Part shown: piece after piece, positions 25,860 through 33,541 of the stretch
Layout: each line of letters opens with the position of its first letter
How positions within the stretch are numbered: the first letter of the stretch is position 1
NCBI RefSeq assembly: GCF_018070025.1
Contig: NZ_JAGPYQ010000001.1
Span: 5,704,001-5,768,000 of the forward strand
Direction: 5' to 3'
Source: Streptomyces liliiviolaceus
GTDB lineage: Bacteria > Actinomycetota > Actinomycetes > Streptomycetales > Streptomycetaceae
DNA length: 64,000 bases
The notes under the pieces: generated by a model
What the model was told of the DNA's origin: nothing
What the model saw: the letters and a program-made list of their open reading frames with translations, nothing else
The model's database searches: none
Made by a program: the position numbers and the translations under genes

Positions 25860-26332
25860 AGAAGGTAGCCACCGTCCACGCGGATCACGCTGATGCCGCT
25901 GATGTGCCGGGCGCCGCAGCGGTCCTGAGGCAGCACCAGCTGCGGTCCCGGGCCGTCGAGCGGGCTGTCGTCGATGGTGGCCGCGAGCAGGACGGGGGCG
26001 CGGCCGAAGTCGGGGTCGATCTCCGCCCAGGACAGCAGGGCGTGGTGGCCGTCCCGGCCGGACACCGCGATCAGGAAGCGCAGGCGTTCCTTGCGGCGGG
26101 CGGGGTCGAAGCCGGGGCCGGCCGCCGTCAGTACGTCGTGCAGCAGGGGTCCGGTGAACCGGTGCCGCTGGATGCCGCTGGTCGCGCACTCGAAGCTGAC
26201 CTCGGTCTCGTGCTGCGGCCAGGCGAGCAGGTCGGACACCGTCAGCCGGGCCGGACGGGTCAGATCACCGGTGAGGGCGAGCTCCGCCACCGGGCCGGCT
26301 GCCGTACCGGCGACTGCGAGGGACTGACTCAC
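25856..26332 (-). CDS. Molybdopterin-binding domain protein (sulfite oxidase-like fold)
   Basis: 158-residue single-domain protein of the oxidoreductase molybdopterin-binding family (PF00174). The segment PARLTVSDLLAWPQHE, the Mo-ligand candidate Cys49 in VSFECATSG, then PLLHDVLTAAG match the core of YedY/sulfite oxidase proteins. It is much shorter than full sulfite oxidases and lacks heme, dimerisation and export parts, so it would be a cytoplasmic minimal form. It is first in a two-gene unit with the amidotransferase-methyltransferase fusion. Nearby modABC would supply molybdate. Its reaction is unknown. Confidence 0.85.
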   Translation of the reverse strand: MSQSLAVAGTAAGPVAELALTGDLTRPARLTVSDLLAWPQHETEVSFECATSGIQRHRFTGPLLHDVLTAAGPGFDPARRKERLRFLIAVSGRDGHHALLSWAEIDPDFGRAPVLLAATIDDSPLDGPGPQLVLPQDRCGARHISGISVIRVDGGYLL

Positions 26333-26532
26333 GGGCTACCACCTCCCGGATGACCGTACCCGGACGCACGCCCCGTGCAAACGCACATGCCAGCCCACCT
26401 GATCCCTGATCCTGCTGGTGCAAAGCGACAAGAGACTTTGACCTTGCATTTGCGGCAGTATCATCTACGCGTGCACACCTGCTGTTCCCGGGCAGCCCCG
26501 GCGCTCTGACGTGCGGGCCGGTGGGGGCTGGC

Positions 26533-26621
26533 CGCGCCGTTCCCCGCGCCCCTGAGGGGCTGCGCCCCAGGGCAGAAGCTGGGGCGCGGCCCCGCTTTCG
26601 AGGGGCGCGGGGAACGGCGCG
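26533..26621. repeat. Large nested inverted repeat (89 bp)
   Basis: Outer arms 26533-26553 and 26601-26621 are perfectly complementary over 21 bp and are two opposed copies of the GTTCCCCGCGCCCCT element. Inner arms 26556-26570 and 26579-26593 pair over 15 bp with one mismatch. The RNA would form a very stable hairpin in the 376-bp gap between the molybdopterin gene and modA. The remaining gap 26333-26532 shows AT-richer sequence around 26410-26470 that may hold divergent promoters, but no clean hexamer pair. Confidence 0.85.
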
Positions 26622-26624
26622 AAC

Positions 26625-26690
26625 GGTCCGTCAGGACCACAGATGGCAGAAGGTCCGTCAGGACCACAGATGATGGTGTCCGTGAGGACC
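26625..26690. promoter_or_regulatory. Three tandem GGTCC-GGACC dyad repeats before modA
   Basis: A 21-bp unit starting GGTCCGTCAGGACCACAGAT is repeated exactly at 26625-26645 and 26652-26672 (27-bp period), with a degenerate third copy at 26675-26690 (GGTGTCCGTGAGGACC). Each contains an inverted repeat GGTCC-N4-GGACC. The array ends about 19 bp before modA. It may be a multi-site operator or an RNA element controlling molybdate uptake. Confidence 0.65.
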
Positions 26691-26708
26691 AGAGGGAGTG
26701 GACCAGTA

Positions 26709-27557
26709 ATGACCCGTACCGCGCGCCGGACCCGTAGGACCCGTCGGACCCTTCAGGTGGCCGGTGCAGGCGCCGCCGCCCTGCTGGCGCTGAGCGCCTG
26801 CTCGTCGTCCGACGACGACGCGTCCGACTCCTCGTCGGCGAAGTCGGACGCGTCGGCGTCCGCCTCCTCGGCGGACAAGCTGTCCGGCACGGTGACCGTG
26901 TTCGCCGCCGCCTCCCTCAAGGAGAGCTTCACGACGCTGGGCGAGCAGTTCGAGAAGGAGCACCCGGGCACGAAGGTCACCTTCAGCTTCGGGGGCAGCG
27001 ACTCGCTGGCCGCGAGCATCACGGGCGGCGCCCCGGCGGACGTGTTCGCGTCCGCCAGCCCCAAGACCATGAAGATCGTCACCGACGCCGGGGACGCGTC
27101 GGGCACGCCCGCCACCTTCGTGCGCAACGAGCTGGAGATCGCCACCCTGCCGGGCAACCCCGACAAGATCGCCTCCCTGAAGGACCTCACCAAGTCGGAC
27201 CTGAAGGTCGTGCTGTGCGACAAGGAGGTGCCCTGCGGCGCCGCCGCCGAGAAGGCCCTGGACGCCAGCAAGCTGAAGCTCACCCCCGTCTCGTACGAGC
27301 AGGACGTCAAGGCGGCGCTGACGAAGGTCGAGCTAAAGGAGGCCGACGCGGCGGTCGTCTACAAGACCGATGTACACGCGGCGGGTGACAAGGTGGAGGG
27401 CGTGGAGTTCCCCGAGTCCGACGACGCCATCAACGACTATCCGATCGTCCCCCTCAAGGACGCGCAGAACACCGCGGGCGCCGAGGCGTTCATCGCGCTG
27501 GTGCAGTCCGCCGAGGGCCAGAAGGTCCTGACCGAGGCCGGGTTCCTCAAGCCGTGA
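26709..27557 (+). CDS. modA: Molybdate ABC transporter, substrate-binding lipoprotein
   Basis: 282-residue periplasmic-type binding protein anchored as a lipoprotein: arginine-rich start, hydrophobic core, lipobox ending LSAC at Cys31. A Ser/Asp linker follows, and the mature domain begins GTVTVFAAASLKESFTTLGEQF, the ModA signature. GGSDSLAASITGGAPADVFASAS supplies oxyanion-binding serines, and the C-terminal AEGQKVLTEAGFLKP is typical. It captures molybdate (or tungstate) outside the cell for ModB/ModC. ATG 26709 is chosen because it gives a normal lipoprotein signal; the frame opens earlier at 26643 inside the dyad array. Its stop overlaps the modB start. Confidence 0.95.
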   Translation: MTRTARRTRRTRRTLQVAGAGAAALLALSACSSSDDDASDSSSAKSDASASASSADKLSGTVTVFAAASLKESFTTLGEQFEKEHPGTKVTFSFGGSDSLAASITGGAPADVFASASPKTMKIVTDAGDASGTPATFVRNELEIATLPGNPDKIASLKDLTKSDLKVVLCDKEVPCGAAAEKALDASKLKLTPVSYEQDVKAALTKVELKEADAAVVYKTDVHAAGDKVEGVEFPESDDAINDYPIVPLKDAQNTAGAEAFIALVQSAEGQKVLTEAGFLKP

Positions 27558-28426
27558 CCTTCCCCGTCGACAAGTCCGGCGCCGCGGCCGACACCCTCCG
27601 GGGCGGGCCGCGGCGCCGGCGCGTCCGGACGGGCGAGGGCACCGGTGGCCGGGGCGTGCCCCTGCCGCTGCTGGTGCCCGCGCTGATCGGTCTGGCGTTC
27701 CTGATCGTCCCTCTGATCGCCCTGCTCGTGCGTGCCCCCTGGCGGAGTCTGCCGGACCTGCTGACCAGCGCCGAGGTGTGGCAGGCGCTCCGGCTGTCCC
27801 TGGTCTGCGCCACGGCGGCGACCGCGGTGAGCCTGGTCATCGGCGTGCCGCTGGCCTGGCTGCTGGCCCGTGTCGAGTTCCCCGGCCGCGGCCTCGTACG
27901 GGCTCTGGTCACGCTGCCGCTCGTACTGCCGCCGGTCGTCGGCGGTGTGGCCCTGCTGATGGCGCTCGGCCGCAACGGCATCGTCGGGAAGTGGCTGGAC
28001 ACCTCGTTCGGGATCACGCTCCCCTTCACCACCACGGGGGTCGTCATCGCCGAGGCGTTCGTCGCCATGCCGTTCCTCGTGATCAGCGTCGAGGGCACCC
28101 TCCGCGCCGCCGACCCGCGCTTCGAGGAGGCCGCCGCCACGCTCGGCGCCTCCCGCTTCACCGCGTTCCGCCGGGTCACGCTCCCGTTGATCGCGCCCGG
28201 TATCGCGGCGGGCGCGGTCCTGGCATGGGCACGGGCGCTCGGCGAGTTCGGCGCGACGATCACCTTCGCGGGCAACTTCCCGGGCCGCACGCAGACCATG
28301 CCGCTGTCCGTGTATCTGGCCCTGCAGAGCGACCCGGAGGCCGCCATCGCCCTCAGTCTGGTCCTGCTGGCCGTGTCCGTCGCGGTGCTGGCGGGCCTGC
28401 GCGACCGTTGGATGACAGCAGGATGA
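27554..28426 (+). CDS. modB: Molybdate ABC transporter permease
   Basis: 290-residue inner-membrane permease with about six spans after a basic N-terminal stretch (residues 15-33). The EAA loop is clear (FEEAAATLGASRFTAFRRVTLPLI, near residues 190-214), followed by the ModB-type GEFGATITFAGNFPGRTQTMP. GTG 27554 overlaps the modA stop, and its own stop overlaps the modC ATG (ATGA), so the three genes are translationally coupled. It forms the membrane channel of the molybdate importer. Confidence 0.95.
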   Translation: MTFPVDKSGAAADTLRGGPRRRRVRTGEGTGGRGVPLPLLVPALIGLAFLIVPLIALLVRAPWRSLPDLLTSAEVWQALRLSLVCATAATAVSLVIGVPLAWLLARVEFPGRGLVRALVTLPLVLPPVVGGVALLMALGRNGIVGKWLDTSFGITLPFTTTGVVIAEAFVAMPFLVISVEGTLRAADPRFEEAAATLGASRFTAFRRVTLPLIAPGIAAGAVLAWARALGEFGATITFAGNFPGRTQTMPLSVYLALQSDPEAAIALSLVLLAVSVAVLAGLRDRWMTAG

Positions 28427-29541
28427 CCGAGCCCCGTTACGCCTCCGACGCCGCCGATGCCACCCCCGACGTACGCGCCGACATCTCCGACGCGGGTCTC
28501 GACGCGGGTCTCGACGCGCATCTCGTCGTCGAGCGCGGCACCTTCCGTCTCGATGTGGCGCTGCGCGTCGCGCCCGGCGAGGTCGTCGCCCTGCTCGGCC
28601 CGAACGGCGCCGGCAAGACCACCGCACTGCGTGCCCTGGCCGGTCTGACACCACTGACCGGCGGCCGGCTGCGACTGGACGGCACGGCGCTGGAGCGTAC
28701 GCCGCCGGAGTCCCGCCCGGTCGGCGTCGTCTTCCAGGACTATCTTCTCTTCCCCCACCTGACCGCCCTGGACAACGTGGCCTTCGGACCGCGCTGCCAG
28801 GGCGCGAGCAAAGCGGAAGCGCGTGCGCAGGCCGCGCAGTGGCTGGGCCGCCTGGGGCTCGCGGACCACACCGGCGCCAAGCCGCGCCGGCTCTCCGGCG
28901 GTCAGGCCCAGCGGGTCGCCCTGGCCCGCGCGCTCGCCACCCACCCCCGGCTGCTCCTGCTCGACGAGCCACTGGCCGCCCTGGACGCCCGGACACGGCT
29001 GGAGGTACGGGCCCAGCTGCGCCGCCATCTCGCCGAGTTCGAGGCGGTCGCCGTGCTGGTCACGCACGATCCGCTGGACGCGATGGTGCTGGCCGACCGG
29101 CTGGTCGTGGTCGAGGACGGCCGGGTCGTCCAGGAGGGCGCACCGGCCGACATCGCCCGCCGTCCCCGTACGGACTACATCGCCCAGCTGGTCGGTCTGA
29201 ACCTCTACCGGGGCGAGGCCGACGGGCACGCGGTCCAACTCGACGCGGGTCCCTCCATCACCACCACGGAGGCCCTGCGCGGCTCGGTCTTCGTGGCGTT
29301 CCCGCCCAGCTCGGTCACCCTCCACCGCGACCGCCCCACCGGGGTCAGCGCCCGTAACCTCTGGGCCTGCGAGGTCGCGGGCCTTGAGACCCACGGCGAC
29401 CAGATCCGCGCCGACCTCACCGGCGAACTGCCTCTCGCCGCGGACCTGACCACGGCCGCCGCCGCCGAACTCGATCTGCACCCGGGCGCGGCGGTCTGGG
29501 CGTCGGTGAAGGCCACGCAGACGCACGCGTATCCGGTCTGA
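28423..29541 (+). CDS. modC: Molybdate ABC transporter ATPase
   Basis: 372-residue ATP-binding subunit. The Walker A motif is GPNGAGKTT (residues 59-67), the Q-loop is VVFQDYLLFPHLTALDNV, the signature LSGGQAQRVALARAL is near residue 157, and the Walker B LLLLDEPLAALD is near 179. The C-terminal part after residue 260 is a Mop/TOBE-like regulatory domain (RNLWACEVAGLETHGDQIRADL). An N-terminal Asp/Ala-rich extension of about 30 residues precedes the ATPase core. It energises ModB and may sense cytoplasmic molybdate through the TOBE domain. Confidence 0.95.
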   Translation: MTEPRYASDAADATPDVRADISDAGLDAGLDAHLVVERGTFRLDVALRVAPGEVVALLGPNGAGKTTALRALAGLTPLTGGRLRLDGTALERTPPESRPVGVVFQDYLLFPHLTALDNVAFGPRCQGASKAEARAQAAQWLGRLGLADHTGAKPRRLSGGQAQRVALARALATHPRLLLLDEPLAALDARTRLEVRAQLRRHLAEFEAVAVLVTHDPLDAMVLADRLVVVEDGRVVQEGAPADIARRPRTDYIAQLVGLNLYRGEADGHAVQLDAGPSITTTEALRGSVFVAFPPSSVTLHRDRPTGVSARNLWACEVAGLETHGDQIRADLTGELPLAADLTTAAAAELDLHPGAAVWASVKATQTHAYPV

Positions 29542-29621
29542 GGGGTTTGCGCGGACCGCCTCCCGCGTCGGGCGGCCCTGCACGGGCCGCCTCCCGGCAT
29601 CTGGCGGCTCGTGCGGGCCGC

Positions 29622-29647
29622 TCGGTGCGGCCGGTCGGTGCGGCCGG
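29622..29647. repeat. 13-bp tandem duplication
   Basis: TCGGTGCGGCCGG occurs twice in tandem within the 248-bp gap between modC and the tandem molbindin. The surroundings hold further CCGGTCGAC motifs. Low-complexity GC-rich spacer; no terminator hairpin stands out. Confidence 0.6.
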
Positions 29648-29789
29648 TCGACTGGGTCTCTCGGCACGTCCGGTCGACGGGGCCGGTCGACGGGGGAGCC
29701 TGAACCGTCACCCGGTCAGGCCCGGCTACGGTGACCCCAGCAGCACCCAAAGCCGACAAACCACCCCTTCCCCTGTGAGGCGTTCCGTC

Positions 29790-30209
29790 ATGAGCCTGAG
29801 CATCCGCAACCAGATCCCCGGCACCGTCACCTCCGTCTCGGCAGGTGAGGCGATGGCGACGGTCAAGGTCCGCCTCGACGGCGGCCAGGTCCTCACCGCG
29901 GCCATCACGCTGGAGTCCGTCAAGGACCTCGGCCTCGCCGAGGGTTCCGCCGTCCGCGCGCTGGTGAAGGCGACGGAGGTCGCGGTGGCCACCGGCCCGG
30001 TGGAGGGCCTGTCCATCCGCAACCAGCTGCCCGGCACGGTCACCGACGTCACCACCGGCGGCGCCATGGCCTCCGTCAGGATCACGGTCGACGGGGGCGA
30101 ACTGACCGCGGCGATCACCAAGGACGCCGTCACCGACCTGGGTCTGGCGACCGGCTCCTCCGTGGTCGCCCTGATGAAGTCGACCGAGGTCTCCCTCGCG
30201 ACGGCGTGA
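29790..30209 (+). CDS. Tandem-Mop molbindin (molybdate storage/homeostasis protein)
   Basis: 139-residue protein made of two consecutive Mop/TOBE domains, residues 1-68 and 72-139. The repeats are obvious: SIRNQIPGTVTSVSAGEAMATVKV and SIRNQLPGTVTDVTTGGAMASVRI, each followed by the LxxxVKDLGLAxG and VVALMKSTEV parts. Di-Mop proteins assemble into trimers that bind several molybdate ions in the cytoplasm. It lies 248 bp downstream of modC in the same direction, so it probably buffers or delivers the imported metal. A TACGGT box at 29727 may give it a separate promoter. Confidence 0.93.
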   Translation: MSLSIRNQIPGTVTSVSAGEAMATVKVRLDGGQVLTAAITLESVKDLGLAEGSAVRALVKATEVAVATGPVEGLSIRNQLPGTVTDVTTGGAMASVRITVDGGELTAAITKDAVTDLGLATGSSVVALMKSTEVSLATA

Positions 30210-30392
30210 GAGACCACACCCCGGGGACTGCTCCCTCGGAACCCGCGTCATGATCGCGTCATGAGTGCGGGGGCGCACGTCAAGCATCCGTCAGGAGGGC
30301 GGCCCGGCCCCCGGTCGGCGGGCATAGCTTCGCTGGAGCGCCCGGCCGATCCGGCCGCGCGCCGCACATCGCCTTCTGCGAGGAGCAGCTTG

Positions 30393-30833
30393 ATGTCTGC
30401 GATCGACCACTGCGAGGACCCCGAGCCCTCCGAACGCGTCCCGGCCGGACTTCTCTTCGTCCCCGTCCGGTCGGGGCCCGCGGGCTGCACGGCCCGATTC
30501 TTCCGCACTCCCCTGGGCGGCCGTACGGCCGTCGGATTCACCTCGGCGGCGCGGCTGGCCGCCACGCTGGGCACGGAGCAGGCCTGCATCAGGCTCTCCG
30601 AACCGGCGCTGCGCGCGCTCGCCGCGCCGCTGGGCGTCACCGCCCTCACGGTCGACCCGCAGCTCTCCGCTCCCCCGGTCACGGCCGCGACCTCCCCCGC
30701 CAATGCCGACACGGGCTCCGACGCCCGCGAGGAGAGGCGCTCGTGGCACGGCAGGCGCCCGCTGCACACCCGTGCGCTGCGCGTGACCGGCGCCGCCGCC
30801 GTCGTCTCGTACCTGAACCTGCTGATCGGCTGA
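30393..30833 (+). CDS. SAV_915-like small protein
   Basis: 146-residue protein of an actinobacterial family of unknown function. Residues 15-90 form a compact domain (VPAGLLFVPVRSGPAGCTARFFRTPLGGRTAVGFTS in two parts) resembling type III secretion-like SseB/SAV_915 proteins. A Ser/Arg-rich linker follows, and the C terminus has a short hydrophobic stretch (VTGAAAVVSYLNLLIG). AGGAG is 8 nt before ATG 30393. It lies 13 bp upstream of lysA in the same direction, so the two are co-transcribed. Confidence 0.75.
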   Translation: MSAIDHCEDPEPSERVPAGLLFVPVRSGPAGCTARFFRTPLGGRTAVGFTSAARLAATLGTEQACIRLSEPALRALAAPLGVTALTVDPQLSAPPVTAATSPANADTGSDAREERRSWHGRRPLHTRALRVTGAAAVVSYLNLLIG

Positions 30834-30846
30834 GGAGGCGCCCGCC

Positions 30847-32256
30847 ATGACCGTTTCCGTTCACTCGTCCCTCCCGTCCTCCCTGCCCGCGGATTCGGGT
30901 GCCCTGTCCCGGCTCCTCGGCGACAGCGGCAACAGCAGCGACAGCAGCGACAGCAAGACCGACGGGCTGTCCGTCTGGCCCCGTTCGGCGCGCCCCGAGG
31001 CTGGCGGGGACGTCTCCGTGGGCGGGGTCTCCCTCACCGAGGCCGCCGACCGCTTCGGCACCCCCGTGTACGTGCTCGACGAACAGGAGGTCCGGGAACG
31101 CTGCCGTGCCTATCGCGCGGCGTTCCCGGAGGCCGACGTCGTGTACGCGGCCAAGGCGTTCCTGTGCCGTGCGATGGCGCACTGGGTGCGGGAGGAGGGG
31201 CTGGGCCTGGACGTCTGCTCCGCCGGAGAACTGGCGCTCGCCGTCACCACGGGCTTCCCGCCGGGGAAGATCGTGCTGCACGGCAACGCCAAGAGCCCCG
31301 ACGACCTGCGCACCGCGCTGCGGCTCGGGGTCGGGGTCATCGTCGTGGACAGCGCCTCGGAGATCGCCAGACTGGCCGCGATCACGCCCGCGGACACCCG
31401 CCAGCAGGTCATGGTGCGGGTCGTGCCGGGGATCGCGGCCGGCGGGCACGCCAAGGTGCGCACCGGCACGGACGACCAGAAGTTCGGCCTGTCCCTCACG
31501 GACGGTTCGGCGCAGCACGCGGTGGCGCGGATACTCGACCAGCCGCACCTGGAACTCGTCGGCCTGCACTGCCACATCGGCTCGCAGATCGGCTCCGTGA
31601 AACCGTATGTGGCCGCCGTACGGCGACTGATCGGGCTGCTGGCCCGCATCCGCGACCAGCACGGTGTCGTCCTGCCCCGGCTGAACATCGGCGGCGGGCA
31701 CGCCATCGCCTACCGGCCCGGCGAGGCGAGCCTCGACGTGGATGCGCTCGCCGACCGCGTGCGCGCCGAGTTGGCGGACGGCTGCGCCCGGGCCCGGCTG
31801 CCCGTCCCGCGGCTCATGCTGGAACCGGGCAGGGCGATCGCCGGACCCGCCGGGGTCGCGATCTATCACGTGCTGGCGGTCAAGCGCACCGGCGAGCACA
31901 CGTTCGTCGCCGTCGACGGCGGCATGAGCGACAACCCGAGACCCGCGCTGTACGGGGTCCGGTACGCGCCCCGGCTGATCGGACGCCACTCGTCGGCACC
32001 GCCCCGCACGGTCACGGTCGTGGGCCGGCACTGCGAAGCGGGTGACGTCCTCGCGGACGAGGTGCAACTCCCGGGTGACGTACGCCCGGGCGACCTTCTC
32101 GCCGTCCCGGCGGCCGGCGCGTACCACCTGTCCATGGCGTCCGGCTACAACCTGGTGGGCCGTCCCCCGGTCGTCGCGGTGTCGGGCGGGATCGCACGCG
32201 TACTGGTACGCCGCGAGTCGCTGGACGACATGAGCCGCCGCGACGTGGGTCTGTAG
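30847..32256 (+). CDS. lysA: Diaminopimelate decarboxylase
   Basis: 469-residue fold-type III PLP decarboxylase that forms L-lysine from meso-diaminopimelate. The PLP lysine is Lys103 in VVYAAKAFLCRAM. HCHIGSQIG, LNIGGGHAIAY, LMLEPGRAIAG and VDGGMSDNPRP are the expected barrel and glycine-rich phosphate motifs. The active-site cysteine motif is present as CEAGD (usual CESGD), with AGAYHLSMASGYN after it. The N terminus has about 55 extra residues rich in Ser/Asp/Gly before the family core. Coupled to the SAV_915-like gene and followed by a strong terminator. It may be a second, accessory copy in the genome (not testable here). Confidence 0.93.
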   Translation: MTVSVHSSLPSSLPADSGALSRLLGDSGNSSDSSDSKTDGLSVWPRSARPEAGGDVSVGGVSLTEAADRFGTPVYVLDEQEVRERCRAYRAAFPEADVVYAAKAFLCRAMAHWVREEGLGLDVCSAGELALAVTTGFPPGKIVLHGNAKSPDDLRTALRLGVGVIVVDSASEIARLAAITPADTRQQVMVRVVPGIAAGGHAKVRTGTDDQKFGLSLTDGSAQHAVARILDQPHLELVGLHCHIGSQIGSVKPYVAAVRRLIGLLARIRDQHGVVLPRLNIGGGHAIAYRPGEASLDVDALADRVRAELADGCARARLPVPRLMLEPGRAIAGPAGVAIYHVLAVKRTGEHTFVAVDGGMSDNPRPALYGVRYAPRLIGRHSSAPPRTVTVVGRHCEAGDVLADEVQLPGDVRPGDLLAVPAAGAYHLSMASGYNLVGRPPVVAVSGGIARVLVRRESLDDMSRRDVGL

Positions 32257-32267
32257 CACCCGGCACC

Positions 32268-32302
32268 CCGGCCCGCCGCCGGAACCCCCGGCGGCGGGCC
32301 GG
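32268..32302 (+). terminator. lysA terminator hairpin
   Basis: CCGGCCCGCCGCCGG and CCGGCGGCGGGCCGG form a perfect 15-bp stem with loop AACCC, starting 12 bp after the lysA stop. There is no U-run, as is common in high-GC actinobacteria. Confidence 0.85.
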
Positions 32303-32405
32303 CGTCCGCACACACGCGCGCGACGCATTGACTCGCGGGTTCCGCCCCTGAAGGCAGCGCCCCCACGAGCCCGTACGGACTCAACGGCCCCCACCCACAC
32401 CCCCT

Positions 32406-32499
32406 AGGGGCGCGGGGAACTGCGCGCCCAGCCACAACCGGCCGGCAGCCGACGAACAAGCAGTCCCCCCACCCCCTAAGGGGCGCGGGGAACGGCGCA
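32406..32499. repeat. Two inverted-orientation copies of the GTTCCCCGCGCCCCT element
   Basis: AGGGGCGCGGGGAACTGCGCG (32406-32426) and AGGGGCGCGGGGAACGGCGC (32479-32498) lie in the 308-bp convergent gap between lysA and a small minus-strand gene. No coding gene is evident in the gap. Confidence 0.8.
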
Positions 32500-32564
32500 C
32501 GTATGGACCCGTACCGAGTCGTGCGGGTCGTTCGGAGACGAGCCGACGTCGTGGGCAGCCGCGC

Positions 32565-32792
32565 CTACGGCGCGGAGCCCCACTCATGCGGTCGCCCGCC
32601 CCGCCATTCCACCCAGCCGGGGTTGTCCAGCAGCTCGGCCGGTGAAGACAGCCCGGCGGCCTCAAGGAACGCGATCAGATCGTGGTCGGAGTGGGCAAGC
32701 CCCAGGATCTCGGCCCGGCCGCCCCGGTGCACGCTCACGCGTCGCCCGCCGCTCGCGGCGAGCCGGTGCACGACGATCAGTGCGCGTTCCAC
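32565..32792 (-). CDS. Small conserved-looking protein of unknown function
   Basis: 75-residue protein with normal codon bias. Its sequence has structured character: ALIVVHRLAASGGRRVSVHRG (strand-rich start), EILGLAHSDHDLIAFLEAAGL (helix) and NPGWVEWRGGRPHEW (aromatic C terminus). I do not recognise a named family. The short spacing to the next minus-strand small gene (95 bp) suggests a two-gene unit. It may be a small regulatory or binding protein, but no function can be assigned. Confidence 0.55.
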   Translation of the reverse strand: MERALIVVHRLAASGGRRVSVHRGGRAEILGLAHSDHDLIAFLEAAGLSSPAELLDNPGWVEWRGGRPHEWGSAP

Positions 32793-32887
32793 GGGATCCA
32801 GGGTGTCTCTCCCCCTCAGGTCGACGCCGCCCGGTCCGGGTGCCCTCGTCGCTGGTCACAGCAAGGCAGGACGGGCGGCGGGAACGG

Positions 32888-33088
32888 TCAGCGGGCCCGG
32901 GGTGCCCCCCGTCGCCGCTGGGCCGGCGGGGGCGAAGGCGGCGAGAAGGTGTCCTCGTCCTCGTCCAGCGGCGGCAGCTCGATGGTGTACTGCGGCTGGA
33001 GGAACAGACCGTGGTGCTGAGGCACGGCGGACGAGGCCGGCGCGTCCTGAACGGGACGTGCAGGGTCGCGATGCGAAGAGGCAGGCAT
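32888..33088 (-). CDS. Small low-complexity protein, uncertain
   Basis: 66-residue candidate from ATG 33088; an open frame continues to 33184. The central part FLQPQYTIELPPLDEDEDTF looks like a real structured or linear motif. The ends are Pro/Arg/Ala-rich and probably disordered. It lies upstream of another small minus-strand gene. No family recognised; a non-coding reading is possible. Confidence 0.4.
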   Translation of the reverse strand: MPASSHRDPARPVQDAPASSAVPQHHGLFLQPQYTIELPPLDEDEDTFSPPSPPPAQRRRGAPRAR

Positions 33089-33295
33089 CCAAAACCATCC
33101 GGAGTCGGGAGTCGCGCGGATCAGAGGCGGAGCTGTCGACCGATGAGCATCGGCACCTGTCCTACCTCGCGCGCTACTGCCCATTAGATCCTATCGGCGC
33201 CCGGAGAACGAAAGGGCGCGGTGCGCGAACTGACGTGGATGCATGATCCGCCTCTCGGGGGGACCGCTCGCGGCGCGGACCGCGCTTCGCCCAAG

Positions 33296-33320
33296 GCTCC
33301 TGCGGACCACCCGCAGGAGC
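33296..33320. other. Stem-loop in the 33089-33541 gap
   Basis: GCTCCTGCGG and CCGCAGGAGC pair perfectly over 10 bp with loop ACCAC. It is the main structure in a 453-bp gap between a small minus-strand gene and the P-loop protein. I see no convincing gene in the gap; open frames on both strands are low-complexity. Confidence 0.55.
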
Positions 33321-33541
33321 TGCCTTCAGAGCCGTATTTCAGCAGGTCAAGGCCGCTTTTCCGGTCGACCGGCGCCGGCGGGTCCGACCGGCCGGAGCGA
33401 GTGGTGATCCACCGCGGGTGGCCGCCGGACCGGCCGGGAACCCGGTCATTTCGCACCGGGTCGCGCGCCGCTCCGTCCGCCGCGCAATCCGGTCCGAAGG
33501 CCCCCGATCCGGCCGAACCGGCACCGCTATAGGCTGCGCCC

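Noticed and set aside
23377..25872. 831-codon minus-strand frame across the LysR and fusion genes
   Set aside because: It spans two genuine genes on the same strand in another frame and is Arg/Pro/Gly-rich without motifs.
26625..26690. Possible CRISPR array
   Set aside because: Only two exact units and one degenerate copy, with spacers of 6 bp or less and no cas genes; read as a regulatory dyad array.
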